A stretch of 64,000 nt of DNA from Puniceibacterium sediminis (GCF_900188035.1 NZ_FZNN01000006.1:62001-126000), one strand, 5' to 3'; positions 18,455 through 28,473 are shown, counted from the stretch's first letter. Made by a program: numbers and translations. Notes: a model not told the origin generated them from the sequence alone.

Positions 18455-18490
18455 TTTTGTGATCACAGTATTTTACCATGTGATCACAAA
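18455..18490. promoter_or_regulatory. Double TGTGATCACA operator upstream of sucC
   Basis: Two copies of the 10-nt palindrome TGTGATCACA (18458-18467 and 18479-18488), flanked outside by TTT and AAA, with starts 21 bp apart. The arrangement matches the site before sdhC; only the spacer differs (GTATTTTACCA). It lies 107-142 nt before the sucC start and also upstream of the divergent glycosyltransferase gene. Confidence 0.8.
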
Positions 18491-18596
18491 TGTGGAAAAA
18501 TCCGCCAAATGCATAGTAACCAAGATATTTCCGTTAAACATGAGGAAACTCTATGCTTATACAGAAGGCAATCGCAGCAAGACGGGACAGTTTTCA

Positions 18597-19790
18597 ATGA
18601 ACATCCACGAGTATCAGGCGAAAGCCCTGCTGCGCAGCTACGGCGCTCCGGTGTCCGATGGCCGCGTAGTTCTAAAGGCAGACGAGGCCAAGACGGCCGC
18701 AGGCGAACTCGACGGACCGCTCTGGGTCGTCAAGGCGCAGATCCACGCAGGTGGTCGCGGCAAGGGTTCCTTCAAGGAGGCCGACGCCGGCGAAAAGGGC
18801 GGCGTGCGCCTGACCAAGTCGGTCGAAGAGGCCGCACAGGAAGCCAAGAAAATGCTGGGCCGCACGCTGGTTACGCACCAGACAGGTCCGGCAGGCAAAC
18901 AGGTCAACCGCATCTACATCGAAGACGGCGCCGGCATCGAAACCGAACTTTACCTCGCCCTTCTGGTAGATCGCCAGACAAGCCGCGTGTCCTTTGTGTG
19001 CTCGACCGAGGGCGGCATGGACATCGAGGAAGTTGCCGCCAGCACTCCGGACAAGATCCTGTCATTTTCCGTCGATCCGGCCACCGGCTACCAGCCGTTC
19101 CACGGCCGCCGCGTCGGTTTCTCGCTGGGCCTGACCGGCAAGGCGATGAAGCAGTGCGTCGGCCTTATGGGTCTGCTCTACAAGGCATTCATCGAAAAAG
19201 ACATGGAGATGCTTGAAATCAACCCGCTGATCGTCACCGACGCGGGCGATCTCAAGGTGCTTGATGCCAAGGTGAGCTTTGACGGCAACGCAATGTACCG
19301 CCACGCGGACATCGCCGAGCTGCGCGACACCACCGAAGAGGATGCCAAGGAACTCGAGGCTTCGAAATACGACCTCAACTACATCGCCCTTGATGGCGAA
19401 ATCGGTTGCATGGTCAACGGTGCCGGCCTTGCCATGGCGACGATGGACATCATCAAACTTTACGGTGCCGAGCCTGCCAACTTCCTTGACGTCGGCGGCG
19501 GCGCAACCAAGGAAAAGGTGACCGAGGCGTTCAAGATCATCACCTCTGACCCGCAGGTCAAAGGCATCCTGGTCAACATTTTCGGCGGCATCATGCGCTG
19601 CGACGTCATCGCCGAAGGCGTGATTGCCGCGGTCAAAGAGGTCGGCCTCAAGGTTCCGCTGGTTGTCCGACTCGAAGGCACCAACGTCGAGAAAGGCAAG
19701 GAAATCATCCGCAACTCCGGCCTCGACGTGATCGCCGCAGACGACCTGAAAGATGGTGCCCAGAAGATCGTCAAGGCGGTCAAGGGCTAA
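18597..19790 (+). CDS. sucC: Succinyl-CoA synthetase beta subunit
   Basis: Beta subunit of the nucleotide-forming succinyl-CoA synthetase of the TCA cycle. The 397-residue chain begins [20 protein letters not shown], continues with the ATP-grasp fold ([20 protein letters not shown]) and EINPLIVT, and ends in the CoA-ligase domain with [19 protein letters not shown] and [16 protein letters not shown]. The ATG at 18597 gives the family N-terminus; the open frame starts earlier, inside the operator. No strong ribosome-binding site is visible (GGGACAG upstream). First gene of the sucCDAB-lpd cluster. Confidence 0.97.
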   Translation: MNIHEYQAKALLRSYGAPVSDGRVVLKADEAKTAAGELDGPLWVVKAQIHAGGRGKGSFKEADAGEKGGVRLTKSVEEAAQEAKKMLGRTLVTHQTGPAGKQVNRIYIEDGAGIETELYLALLVDRQTSRVSFVCSTEGGMDIEEVAASTPDKILSFSVDPATGYQPFHGRRVGFSLGLTGKAMKQCVGLMGLLYKAFIEKDMEMLEINPLIVTDAGDLKVLDAKVSFDGNAMYRHADIAELRDTTEEDAKELEASKYDLNYIALDGEIGCMVNGAGLAMATMDIIKLYGAEPANFLDVGGGATKEKVTEAFKIITSDPQVKGILVNIFGGIMRCDVIAEGVIAAVKEVGLKVPLVVRLEGTNVEKGKEIIRNSGLDVIAADDLKDGAQKIVKAVKG

Positions 19791-19878
19791 GCCATGCGCG
19801 CTTTTCGGCACCACATCGGCAGATCGGCGGAACAGAGTGCCGCCCTCACGGGTTTCCCTTGCAACAAAGGAGCCTGTG

Positions 19879-20229
19879 ATGTCGAATATAGTGCCGGGGC
19901 GCGACAGCCTGCCCGTATTAGTGGACCACTACCTGCCAGCAGCACGCCGGGAACGGCTGAGCCCGCTTCTCTACGCGGGCGGCATGTTGGCCTTGGGCGC
20001 TGCCTTGCTGATAGCCAAACCCCGTATCGGGCATGTGCCGCGTGCGACGCTAGCCGAGGGCCCTCCCACGCGCAGCCACAGTCGGCGCGCGGTGCAGGGT
20101 TCACGGGATATAATAGCGCCCTTCGCCCCAAGCAATGTCACCGATTCCATCGGACGGTCGCTCATGATCGGCGGCGTGGCGCTGGCGCTCACACGGGTGT
20201 TGGACGAAATGGCGCACCGCAGGGGCTAG
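19879..20229 (+). CDS. Hypothetical protein between sucC and sucD
   Basis: A 116-residue protein of unknown function starting MSNIVPGRDSLPVLVDHYLP. It has a hydrophobic stretch (LLYAGGMLALGAALLIA, about 31-47) and a weaker one near GRSLMIGGVALALTRVL, so one or two membrane segments. The ATG at 19879 has AAAGGAG eight nt upstream, a strong translation start. It separates two subunit genes that are adjacent in most bacteria, and an intrinsic terminator follows it. The Arg/His-rich linker TRSHSRRAVQGSR is unlike the conserved suc genes. I recognise no family. Confidence 0.65.
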   Translation: MSNIVPGRDSLPVLVDHYLPAARRERLSPLLYAGGMLALGAALLIAKPRIGHVPRATLAEGPPTRSHSRRAVQGSRDIIAPFAPSNVTDSIGRSLMIGGVALALTRVLDEMAHRRG

Positions 20230-20256
20230 GACTCTCCTCAGTTTACAATCCTTTCG

Positions 20257-20291
20257 GGCAGGGCGCGTCGCTGGACGCCGCCCTGCCTTTT
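20257..20291 (+). terminator. Intrinsic terminator or attenuator between sucC segment and sucD
   Basis: GGCAGGGCG pairs with CGCCCTGCC, with a further CGTC/GACG pairing inside, and TTTT follows at 20288-20291. It lies 79 nt before sucD within an apparent operon, so it would reduce readthrough unless sucD has its own promoter. Confidence 0.75.
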
Positions 20292-20369
20292 CGTATCCGC
20301 GGCCCGCATTTTGCGGTGCCCTTCCAGAAATCACGCCGCCTCTGCGCGGCCGGATAAGGAGACTGCCTC

Positions 20370-21251
20370 ATGGCCATTCTCATCGACGAAAACACCAAAG
20401 TGATCTGTCAGGGCCTCACCGGCTCGCAGGGCACATTCCACACTGAACAGGCCATCGCCTATGGCACCAAGATGGTCGGCGGCGTGACCCCCGGCAAGGG
20501 TGGTCAGACCCATCTTGACCTGCCGGTCTTCAACTCGGTTCACGAGGCAATGCACGTGACCGGGGCCAATGCGTCGGTCATCTACGTCCCGCCGCCCTTC
20601 GCCGCCGACAGTATCCTCGAGGCGATCGACGCCGAGATGGAACTGATCATCTGCATCACCGAAGGCATCCCGGTGCTCGACATGATGAAGGTCAAGCGCG
20701 CGCTCGAAGGGTCAAAATCCCGCCTGATTGGCCCGAACTGCCCCGGTGTCATCACGCCCGACGCCTGCAAGATCGGCATCATGCCCGGCCACATCCACAA
20801 ACGTGGCTCCGTCGGTGTTGTCAGCCGTTCGGGCACGCTTACCTATGAGGCCGTGAAACAGACATCCGACAGCGGCCTTGGCCAGTCGACAGCAGTCGGC
20901 ATCGGCGGCGACCCGATCAAGGGGACCGAGCATATCGACGTGCTGGAAATGTTCCTTGCCGATCCGGAAACGCAGTCGATCATCATGATCGGCGAAATCG
21001 GCGGTTCCGCCGAAGAGGATGCCGCGCAATTCCTAGCCGACGAAAAGAAGAAGGGCCGCTGGAAGCCGACCGCCGGTTTCATCGCGGGTCGTACCGCCCC
21101 TCCGGGCCGCCGCATGGGCCACGCGGGCGCGATTGTCGCCGGCGGTAAAGGTGGTGCCGAAGACAAGATCGAAGCCATGAAGTCCGCAGGCATCGTCGTC
21201 GCCGAAAGCCCCGCCGGGCTTGGCGAAGCCGTGCTCAAGGCAATCGGCTGA
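20370..21251 (+). CDS. sucD: Succinyl-CoA synthetase alpha subunit
   Basis: Alpha subunit carrying the phosphorylated His and the CoA-binding Rossmann domain. The 293 residues include [20 protein letters not shown] (CoA site), [11 protein letters not shown], the nucleotide-binding [20 protein letters not shown], and the active-site segment [20 protein letters not shown], whose His is phosphorylated. AAGGAG lies before the ATG. It is 140 nt from the upstream small gene and 97 nt from sucA. Confidence 0.97.
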   Translation: MAILIDENTKVICQGLTGSQGTFHTEQAIAYGTKMVGGVTPGKGGQTHLDLPVFNSVHEAMHVTGANASVIYVPPPFAADSILEAIDAEMELIICITEGIPVLDMMKVKRALEGSKSRLIGPNCPGVITPDACKIGIMPGHIHKRGSVGVVSRSGTLTYEAVKQTSDSGLGQSTAVGIGGDPIKGTEHIDVLEMFLADPETQSIIMIGEIGGSAEEDAAQFLADEKKKGRWKPTAGFIAGRTAPPGRRMGHAGAIVAGGKGGAEDKIEAMKSAGIVVAESPAGLGEAVLKAIG

Positions 21252-21348
21252 AAGTAACCGGGATGGGCTGTGCTCATCCCTACGGAGCGGGCAGGACAGC
21301 CTGCCCGGTTCTGCCCGTTTCAGGTTCAATCTCGCCCGAGGTGCCAAA

Positions 21349-24321
21349 ATGACCGACCAATCCCCCAACGACCAGTTCCACGCATCTTCCTTCATGCAGG
21401 GGCACAACGCCGCTTACCTTGAACAGATGTATGCGCGGTATGCCAATGACCCCAGCGCTGTGGATGAATCCTGGCAGGCCTTTTTCAAGGCTCTGGGGGA
21501 TGACGATATCGAGGTCAAGAAAGAGGCTTCCGGCCCCTCCTGGGCGCGCAGCGACTGGCCACCGCAGCCGCAGGACGATCTGACCGCCGCACTGACCGGC
21601 GAATGGCCCATGCCCGCCATGGCGCCCGAGGCGAAGGCCGCAGGCAAGAAGATTACCGAAAAGGCCGCCGAAAAAGGCCTGAGCCTGACTGACGAACAGG
21701 TCAAGCGCGCCGTGCTGGACAGCATCCGCGCGCTGATGATCATCCGCGCCTACCGCATCCGGGGCCACCTTGCCGCCGATCTCGACCCGCTGGGCATGCG
21801 CGAGGCGACCCACCACCCAGAGCTCGATCTTAAAAGCTATGGCTTTACCGACGCGGACATGGACCGTCCGATCTTCATCGACAACGTGCTGGGTCTGCAG
21901 ATCGCATCCCTGCGCGAAATCCTTGATATCGTGAAACGGACCTACTGCGGCACCTTTGCACTTCAGTACATGCACATTTCCGACCCGGAACAATCCGCCT
22001 GGCTGAAAGAGCGGATCGAAGGTTATGGTAAAGAGGTCAAATTCACCCGCGAAGGGCGCAAGGCGATCCTGAACAAGATGGTCGAGGCCGAGGGCTTCGA
22101 GAAGTTCCTGCATGTGAAGTACATGGGCACCAAGCGGTTCGGTCTGGACGGCGGGGAATCCCTCATCCCCGCGATGGAGCAGATCATCAAGCGCGGCGGC
22201 GCGCTGGGTGTCCGGGAAATGATCATCGGCATGCCCCACCGTGGGCGTCTGTCGGTGCTCGCCAACGTGATGAACAAACCCTACCGGGCGATCTTCAACG
22301 AATTCCAGGGCGGCAGCTTCAAACCCGAGGACGTGGATGGTTCCGGCGACGTGAAATATCACCTCGGCGCAAGCTCGGATCGTGATTTCGACGGCAATTC
22401 GGTCCACTTGTCGCTGACGGCCAACCCCTCGCACCTCGAGGCAGTGAACCCGGTCGTTCTGGGCAAGGTCCGCGCCAAGCAGGACCAGTTCAGCGATGCC
22501 ACCCGCACGCAGGTCATGCCGATCCTGCTGCACGGCGATGCGGCCTTTGCAGGCCAGGGCGTCGTGGCGGAATGTTTCGCCCTCTCCGGTCTGCGCGGTC
22601 ACCGCACCGGCGGAACCATGCATATCGTTGTAAACAACCAGATCGGCTTCACCACTGCACCGCACTTCAGCCGCTCTTCGCCCTACCCCACCGACAACGC
22701 ACTGGTGGTCGAAGCGCCCATCTTCCACGTTAATGGCGACGACCCAGAGGCGGTCGTACACGCCGCCAAGGTCGCAACAGAATTCCGTCAGAAGTTCGGC
22801 AAAGACGTCGTTCTGGACATCTTCTGCTACCGCCGGTTCGGCCATAACGAGGGCGACGAGCCCATGTTCACCAACCCGCTGATGTACACGAAGATCAAGA
22901 AGCAGAAGACCACTCTGACGCTGTACACCGAACGTTTGGTCAAGGACGGCCTTATCCCCGAGGGCGAGATCGAGGATATGAAAGCCGCGTTCCAGGCCAA
23001 GCTGGGCGAAGAATTCGAAGCGGGCAAGAATTACAAACCCAACAAGGCCGACTGGCTGGATGGCCGCTGGTCGCACCTCGACCGGCAGAAGCAGGGCAAA
23101 TATCAGCGCGGCAAGACATCGATCAAGCCCGAGACGATGCAACAGATTGGCACCGCGCTCACCACGGCACCTGCTGGATTCCCCCTCCACAAGACCGTTG
23201 GCCGCCTGCTCGACACCCGTGGCGAGATGTTCAGCACCGGCAAGGGCTTTGACTGGGCTACTGCAGAATCGCTGGCCTTCGGCTCCCTGCTCACCGAAGG
23301 CTATCCGGTGCGGCTTTCCGGTCAGGATTCGACCCGTGGCACCTTCAGCCAGCGGCATTCGGGCCTGATCAACCAAGAGACGGAAGAGCGTTACTACCCG
23401 CTCAACAATATCCGCGAAGGCCAGGCCCGGTACGAACCAATCGACTCGGCCCTGTCGGAATACGCGGTTCTCGGCTTTGAGTACGGCTACAGCCTTGCCG
23501 AGCCGAACGCCCTCACCGTCTGGGAGGCGCAGTTCGGCGACTTTGCCAACGGCGCGCAGATCATGTTCGACCAGTTCATCAGTTCAGGCGAATCCAAGTG
23601 GCTGCGCATGTCGGGCCTCACCGTCTTGTTGCCGCATGGCTACGAAGGTCAGGGGCCGGAACACTCTTCGGCGCGTCTGGAACGGTTCCTGCAGATGTGC
23701 GGTCAGGACAACTGGATCGTGGCGAACTGCTCGACCCCGGCCAACTACTTCCACATCCTGCGCCGCCAGATGCACCGGTCTTTCCGAAAACCGCTGATCA
23801 TGATGACGCCGAAATCGCTGCTGCGTCACAAGCTGGCCGTGTCGGATGCCGAAATGTTCCAGACCGGATCCAGCTTCCACCGCGTGCTGTGGGATGACGC
23901 CGAAAAGGGCCATTCGGACACCAAACTTGTCGCCGACGACAAGATCAAGCGCGTCGTGATGTGTTCCGGCAAGGTCTACTACGACCTGCTGGAAGAACGC
24001 GACGCCCGCGGCCTCGACGATGTCTATATCCTGCGGTTCGAACAGTTCTATCCCTTCCCGGCCATCTCGGCCGTCAAGGAGTTGGAACGCTTCCCCCAGG
24101 CCGAAATGATCTGGTGCCAGGAAGAGCCCAAAAATCAGGGCGCATGGACCTTCATGGAGCCGAACCTCGAATGGGTCCTTGGTCGCATCAAGGCCCAGCA
24201 CCTGCGCCCGCGCTACGTGGGCCGTGAGACATCCGCCTCGCCGGCCACTGGTCTGGCCAGCATGCACAAAGCACAGCAAGCGGCGCTCGTTGACGGCGCG
24301 CTGACGATTGAAGGGAAATAA
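21349..24321 (+). CDS. sucA: 2-oxoglutarate dehydrogenase E1 component
   Basis: Thiamine-diphosphate-dependent decarboxylation of 2-oxoglutarate and transfer of the succinyl group to the E2 lipoyl arm. The 990-residue protein has the N-terminal segment that docks to E2 (SFMQGHNAAYLEQMYARYAN), the E1 core with GMPHRGRLSVLANVM, HLSLTANPSHLEAVNPVV, HGDAAFAGQGVVAEC and the ThDP site NNQIGFTT. The transketolase-like C-terminal domain contains RLSGQDSTRGTFSQRHSGL and LLPHGYEGQGPEHSSARLER. The ATG at 21349 is chosen over an in-frame TTG at 21220 that overlaps sucD. sucB begins three nt after its stop. Confidence 0.98.
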   Translation: MTDQSPNDQFHASSFMQGHNAAYLEQMYARYANDPSAVDESWQAFFKALGDDDIEVKKEASGPSWARSDWPPQPQDDLTAALTGEWPMPAMAPEAKAAGKKITEKAAEKGLSLTDEQVKRAVLDSIRALMIIRAYRIRGHLAADLDPLGMREATHHPELDLKSYGFTDADMDRPIFIDNVLGLQIASLREILDIVKRTYCGTFALQYMHISDPEQSAWLKERIEGYGKEVKFTREGRKAILNKMVEAEGFEKFLHVKYMGTKRFGLDGGESLIPAMEQIIKRGGALGVREMIIGMPHRGRLSVLANVMNKPYRAIFNEFQGGSFKPEDVDGSGDVKYHLGASSDRDFDGNSVHLSLTANPSHLEAVNPVVLGKVRAKQDQFSDATRTQVMPILLHGDAAFAGQGVVAECFALSGLRGHRTGGTMHIVVNNQIGFTTAPHFSRSSPYPTDNALVVEAPIFHVNGDDPEAVVHAAKVATEFRQKFGKDVVLDIFCYRRFGHNEGDEPMFTNPLMYTKIKKQKTTLTLYTERLVKDGLIPEGEIEDMKAAFQAKLGEEFEAGKNYKPNKADWLDGRWSHLDRQKQGKYQRGKTSIKPETMQQIGTALTTAPAGFPLHKTVGRLLDTRGEMFSTGKGFDWATAESLAFGSLLTEGYPVRLSGQDSTRGTFSQRHSGLINQETEERYYPLNNIREGQARYEPIDSALSEYAVLGFEYGYSLAEPNALTVWEAQFGDFANGAQIMFDQFISSGESKWLRMSGLTVLLPHGYEGQGPEHSSARLERFLQMCGQDNWIVANCSTPANYFHILRRQMHRSFRKPLIMMTPKSLLRHKLAVSDAEMFQTGSSFHRVLWDDAEKGHSDTKLVADDKIKRVVMCSGKVYYDLLEERDARGLDDVYILRFEQFYPFPAISAVKELERFPQAEMIWCQEEPKNQGAWTFMEPNLEWVLGRIKAQHLRPRYVGRETSASPATGLASMHKAQQAALVDGALTIEGK

Positions 24322-24324
24322 ACC

Positions 24325-25845
24325 ATGACCACCGAAGTCCGCGTACCAACACTGGGCGAATCCGTGAGCGAGGCCACCGTTGCAACCTGGTTCAAGAAAC
24401 CCGGTGACTCTGTTGCGGTTGACGAAATGCTGTGCGAGCTGGAAACAGACAAGGTGACGGTCGAAGTGCCGTCGCCCGTCGCAGGCACACTCGCCGATAT
24501 CGTCGCGCAAGAGGGCGAAACCGTGGGCGTCGACGCCCTTCTGGCCAACATCGCCGCGGCGGGCGAGGCCGGCTCGGAAACGCCCGAACTCCGCCCCTCC
24601 GAACAAAAGAAGGACGCCGCGGCGGCCGCACCTGACGCCAAAGGCAGCAGCACCGACGTCATGGTGCCGACGCTGGGCGAATCAGTCTCCGAAGCGACCG
24701 TTTCGACCTGGTTCAAGAAGGTCGGCGACACCGTGGCGCAGGACGAAATGCTGTGTGAGCTTGAAACAGACAAGGTCTCGGTCGAAGTGCCCGCCCCCAC
24801 CGCAGGCACCCTGACCGAAATCATCGCCGGCGAAGGTGCCACCGTTCAGGCCAATGGCAAGCTTGCGGTCATCGGCGGATCGGGCGCTTCCAGCGCACCG
24901 GCCCGGACGGTCGAAGCGCCCGCCGCAGCGGCACCTGCGTCAAGCGGCAAGGATGTCGAAGATGCACCCTCGGCCAAGAAGGCCATGGCCGAGGCCGGCA
25001 TCAGCCGCGATCAGGTCACCGGCACGGGCCGTGACGGCCGCGTGATGAAGGACGATGTGGCCAAGGCCCTTGCCGCCGCAACTGCCGCCCCCGCCAAGGC
25101 CGCCGCCCCCGCTGCGCCCCGCGCCCCGGTCCCGGCCGATGACGCGGCGCGCGAAGAGCGGGTCAAGATGACCCGCCTGCGCCAGACCATCGCCCGCCGC
25201 CTCAAGGATGCGCAGAACACCGCCGCCATGCTGACCACCTACAACGAGGTGGACATGACCGAGACGATGGCCCTGCGTTCTGAATACAAGGAGCTGTTCG
25301 AGAAGAAGCACGGCGCACGGCTCGGCTTCATGTCCTTCTTCACTAAGGCCTGCTGCCACGCGCTGAAAGAGGTCCCCGAGGTCAACGCCGAAATCGACGG
25401 CACCGACATCGTCTACAAGAACTTCGTGCACATGGGCATCGCCGCCGGCACGCCGACCGGCCTTGTGGTTCCGGTGATCCGCGACGCCGACAAGATGTCC
25501 TTTGCGGAAATCGAAAAGGCCATCTCGGAAAAGGGCAAGCGCGCCCGTGACGGCAAGCTCTCCATGGCGGAAATGCAGGGCGGCACCTTCACCATCTCGA
25601 ACGGTGGTGTCTACGGCTCTCTGATGTCCTCGCCCATCCTGAACCCGCCGCAGTCCGGCATCCTCGGCATGCACAAGATCCAGGACCGCCCTATGGTCAT
25701 CAACGGCGAAATCAAGATCCGCCCGATGATGTACCTCGCCCTCAGCTACGACCACCGCGTTGTAGACGGCAAAGGCGCCGTGACCTTCCTCGTCCGCGTG
25801 AAAGAGGCCCTCGAAGATCCGCGCCGTCTGCTGATGGATCTGTAA
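24325..25845 (+). CDS. sucB: 2-oxoglutarate dehydrogenase E2 component with two lipoyl domains
   Basis: Dihydrolipoamide succinyltransferase core of the complex. The 506-residue chain has two tandem lipoyl domains, with lipoyl-lysine motifs ETDKVTVEV (Lys43) and ETDKVSVEV (Lys150), joined by Ala/Pro-rich linkers. A peripheral-subunit-binding domain follows near 212-245 ([20 protein letters not shown]), then the catalytic domain ending in [16 protein letters not shown] with the active-site His. The E. coli enzyme has only one lipoyl domain, so this form is about 100 residues longer; the two repeats are nearly identical in sequence. Three nt separate it from sucA. Confidence 0.97.
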   Translation: MTTEVRVPTLGESVSEATVATWFKKPGDSVAVDEMLCELETDKVTVEVPSPVAGTLADIVAQEGETVGVDALLANIAAAGEAGSETPELRPSEQKKDAAAAAPDAKGSSTDVMVPTLGESVSEATVSTWFKKVGDTVAQDEMLCELETDKVSVEVPAPTAGTLTEIIAGEGATVQANGKLAVIGGSGASSAPARTVEAPAAAAPASSGKDVEDAPSAKKAMAEAGISRDQVTGTGRDGRVMKDDVAKALAAATAAPAKAAAPAAPRAPVPADDAAREERVKMTRLRQTIARRLKDAQNTAAMLTTYNEVDMTETMALRSEYKELFEKKHGARLGFMSFFTKACCHALKEVPEVNAEIDGTDIVYKNFVHMGIAAGTPTGLVVPVIRDADKMSFAEIEKAISEKGKRARDGKLSMAEMQGGTFTISNGGVYGSLMSSPILNPPQSGILGMHKIQDRPMVINGEIKIRPMMYLALSYDHRVVDGKGAVTFLVRVKEALEDPRRLLMDL

Positions 25846-25924
25846 TTGATACGGCGGGGCGGTTTCGCCCCGCTACCTTCAATTCTTACGTCGATGCCAA
25901 GTCAAATAGTTGTACGGTGAAAAA

Positions 25925-26470
25925 ATGGCTGAATATCGCAGTATTCCAACGTCTTGGAACCGCACATTCAGTGCCCTGGGGATAGGCGGCAGCTTTTTTC
26001 TCTTTTTTGGATGGCATTTTGGAGATAAATTGGCTCTAGCTATTGTAGAACACCTAGGAGGGGCCATTGTACTCTCCGAGTTTGCAATAAACCTTCTCAT
26101 CGTGTTCGCAGCGTATGTTATGGGCGAGCTTTTAATATCTGTTGGCAGCGGATTACCAGTTGGCCGCCCGCACCGATCTGCACTCTACGCTATGTTCCTC
26201 TTCTGCAAGGAAGATGCTAGCGGATTTTGGTTTGAAAAATTGCGACTAGCGGAACTGCGGAACGAGTTATTTCGGTGTCTAGGCACTTCAACAGCCATCG
26301 GCTCAGTTATTCTGGCACTAGATTATTGCCTGCTTGAACAAGTATGGCCTTCTGCGATCGGGACTTTGGCGCTCGGCTTATTTCTCGCGTGGATTTTTTC
26401 ATATGAGGCTCTCAAAGCTTTCAGTGAATTGGAAAATACCTTGGCTGAAATCGCGGAACCGAATAAATGA
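25925..26470 (+). CDS. Hypothetical membrane protein of low GC content
   Basis: A 181-residue protein of unknown function beginning MAEYRSIPTSWNRTFSALGI. Three to four hydrophobic segments appear (about 19-35, 45-65 and 123-160), with a soluble middle part around GRPHRSALYAMFLFCKEDAS. Its base composition is visibly more AT-rich than that of sucB and lpd on either side, and codon choices such as TTA, ATA and AAA are frequent, suggesting recent acquisition. The ATG at 25925 is preferred to an in-frame TTG 15 nt earlier; neither has a strong ribosome-binding site. Its stop overlaps the start of the MAPEG gene by four nt. Confidence 0.65.
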   Translation: MAEYRSIPTSWNRTFSALGIGGSFFLFFGWHFGDKLALAIVEHLGGAIVLSEFAINLLIVFAAYVMGELLISVGSGLPVGRPHRSALYAMFLFCKEDASGFWFEKLRLAELRNELFRCLGTSTAIGSVILALDYCLLEQVWPSAIGTLALGLFLAWIFSYEALKAFSELENTLAEIAEPNK

Positions 26471-26862
26471 CCCCCGAACTCACCATCCTCACCCTCGCAG
26501 CCCTGCTTCAGGTCGTGCAATACGTGCTCTTCGCGATCCCTGCGAATATCGAGCTTGGCACCGGCTATACGTCTTCGGCCCGCGACCGTCCGCCCAGCAG
26601 ACAGCTCAGTGAAAAAACCGCCCGCCTCCAGCGTGCGATGAACAACCATTTCGAAGGGCTGATCCTGTTTTCGATCGGGGTCTTCATCATCACCTTTTCT
26701 GATCAGGGCAATGCCGTCACCGCTCTCTGCTCCATGGCCTACCTGATCGCGCGCATCGCCTATGTGCCGGCCTACTACTTCGGCCTGCGCCCGTGGCGCT
26801 CGCTGATCTGGGCCATCGGGTTTCTGTCCACCGTGATCATGCTTCTGGCCGCACTCGTCTAA
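26467..26862 (+). CDS. MAPEG family membrane protein
   Basis: A 131-residue integral membrane protein with four helices and the MAPEG-type features [20 protein letters not shown], an [16 protein letters not shown] segment that carries the conserved Arg, Asn and Glu, and [25 protein letters not shown] proteins include glutathione-dependent enzymes acting on hydrophobic substrates; the bacterial members are mostly uncharacterised. It starts inside the stop of the preceding gene (ATGA). A comparable gene between sucB and lpd is known in R. sphaeroides, so this one is native to the operon. Confidence 0.85.
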   Translation: MTPELTILTLAALLQVVQYVLFAIPANIELGTGYTSSARDRPPSRQLSEKTARLQRAMNNHFEGLILFSIGVFIITFSDQGNAVTALCSMAYLIARIAYVPAYYFGLRPWRSLIWAIGFLSTVIMLLAALV

Positions 26863-26865
26863 GGG

Positions 26866-26930
26866 CATCATCTGCCCACAAATATTCCGGGGGAGTCGCG
26901 CCTGCGCGACGGGGCAGCGCCGCCCCCACC
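26866..26930. repeat. Dispersed GC-rich repeat, copy 1
   Basis: The pattern CATCTGCCCA-n-AAATAT-n-CCGGGGGAG followed by a GC hairpin and GGGGCAGCGCC matches the element at 54792-54851. It fills the gap between the MAPEG gene and lpd. Similar sequence families occur between genes in Rhodobacteraceae. Confidence 0.6.
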
Positions 26931-26948
26931 AACAGAAAGGACACCACC

Positions 26949-28337
26949 ATGGCATCATACGACGTCATCGTCATCGGCTCCGGCCCCGGCGGCTATGTGG
27001 CCGCGATCCGCTGCGCCCAGCTGGGCCTGAAAACCGCATGCGTCGAAGGGCGTGAAACCCTTGGCGGCACCTGCCTCAACGTGGGCTGCATCCCGTCCAA
27101 GGCGCTTCTGCATGCCACCCACATGCTGCACGAAGCGGAACACAACTTTGCTGCCATGGGCCTGAAGGGCAAGACGCCGACCGTGGACTGGAAACAGATG
27201 CTGTCCTACAAGGACGAAGTGATCGGACAAAACACCAAGGGCATCGAATTCCTGTTCAAAAAGAACAAGATCGACTGGCTCAAGGGCTGGGGTTCGATCC
27301 CCGAGGTCGGCAAGGTCAAGGTCGGCGATGAAATCCATGATGCGAACAACATCATCGTCGCCACCGGATCGCAATCCAGCAGCCTGCCGGGTGTCGAGAT
27401 TGATGAAAAGGTCGTCGTGACGTCGACCGGCGCGCTGGAACTGGGCAAGATCCCCAAAAAGCTGGTGGTGATCGGCGCCGGCGTCATAGGGCTGGAACTC
27501 GGCTCGGTCTATGCCCGCCTCGGCGCCGAAGTGCAGGTGATCGAATTCCTCGACACCATCACCCCCGGCATGGACGCAGAGGTGCAGAAGACCTTCCAGA
27601 AACTGTTGACCAAGCAGGGCCTGAAATTCACCCTCGGCGCTGCGGTACAGGGCGTTGAGGCCAGCAAGACCAAGGCCACCGTGACCTACAAGCTGCGCAA
27701 GGATGACAGCGAACACACCGTGGATGCCGACACCGTGCTGGTTGCCACAGGCCGTAAACCCTATGTGGATGGGCTGGGCCTGGATGCGCTGGGTATCGAG
27801 ATGACCGAACGCGGCCAGATCAAGACCGACGCCCACTGGCAGACGAATGTCAAAGGCATCTACGCCATCGGCGACGCCATTGTGGGCCCGATGCTGGCCC
27901 ACAAGGCCGAGGATGAAGGCATGGCCACAGCCGAAGTCATTGCCGGTAAGGCAGGACATGTGAACTACGGCGTGATCCCGGGTGTGATCTACACCCACCC
28001 CGAAGTGGCAAGCGTGGGCAAAACCGAGGAAGAGCTGAAAAAGGACGGGCACGCCTACAAGGTTGGCAAGTTCTCGTTCATGGGCAACGGCCGCGCCAAG
28101 GCCAACTTTGCAGCAGACGGCTTCGTCAAGATCATTGCCGACAAGGCCACTGACCGGATCCTAGGCGCGCATATCATCGGCCCGATGGCTGGCGACCTGA
28201 TCCACGAAATCTGCGTGGCCATGGAATTCGGGGCGGCTGCGCAGGATGTTGCGCTGACCTGCCATGCGCATCCCACATATTCAGAGGCTGTGCGCGAAGC
28301 TGCGCTCGCCTGCGGCGACGGTGCAATCCACATGTGA
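26949..28337 (+). CDS. lpd: Dihydrolipoyl dehydrogenase (E3)
   Basis: Reoxidises the lipoyl groups of 2-oxoglutarate dehydrogenase with FAD and NAD+. The 462-residue protein has the FAD motif [19 protein letters not shown], the redox disulfide [13 protein letters not shown] (Cys42, Cys47), the NAD motif [50 protein letters not shown] and the C-terminal [15 protein letters not shown] with the active-site His. AGAAAGGAC precedes the ATG at 26949. Last gene of the sucCDAB cluster; a hairpin follows at 28348-28382. Confidence 0.97.
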   Translation: MASYDVIVIGSGPGGYVAAIRCAQLGLKTACVEGRETLGGTCLNVGCIPSKALLHATHMLHEAEHNFAAMGLKGKTPTVDWKQMLSYKDEVIGQNTKGIEFLFKKNKIDWLKGWGSIPEVGKVKVGDEIHDANNIIVATGSQSSSLPGVEIDEKVVVTSTGALELGKIPKKLVVIGAGVIGLELGSVYARLGAEVQVIEFLDTITPGMDAEVQKTFQKLLTKQGLKFTLGAAVQGVEASKTKATVTYKLRKDDSEHTVDADTVLVATGRKPYVDGLGLDALGIEMTERGQIKTDAHWQTNVKGIYAIGDAIVGPMLAHKAEDEGMATAEVIAGKAGHVNYGVIPGVIYTHPEVASVGKTEEELKKDGHAYKVGKFSFMGNGRAKANFAADGFVKIIADKATDRILGAHIIGPMAGDLIHEICVAMEFGAAAQDVALTCHAHPTYSEAVREAALACGDGAIHM

Positions 28338-28347
28338 GTGATGCCAA

Positions 28348-28382
28348 GGGCGGGAACCGTGCCACCAGCGTGGGTCCCGCCC
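28348..28382 (+). terminator. Hairpin after lpd
   Basis: GGGCGGGA-A-CC pairs with GG-G-TCCCGCCC ten nt after the lpd stop. It has no long T-run, so termination strength is uncertain. Confidence 0.55.
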
Positions 28383-28417
28383 CTGGCCCTTCCGGGCGCT
28401 CCATCTCAATGCGCGCC

Positions 28418-28464
28418 CAAGGATTTTCAGAAAATCCTTGCCAAGAGTTTTGGCAAAACTCTTG
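28418..28464. repeat. Two tandem 23-nt perfect palindromes
   Basis: CAAGGATTTTC-A-GAAAATCCTTG (28418-28440) and CAAGAGTTTTG-G-CAAAACTCTTG (28442-28464) lie one base apart. Both share the plan CAAGNNTTTTS with its complement. They lie between lpd and the convergent flavoprotein gene, and could be terminators or a dispersed repeat. Confidence 0.75.
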
Positions 28465-28473
28465 TTCGCGCCC

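Noticed and set aside
21280-23376. 698-codon frame on the minus strand opposite sucA
   Set aside because: Shadow of sucA; composition reflects the third-position bias of the true gene.
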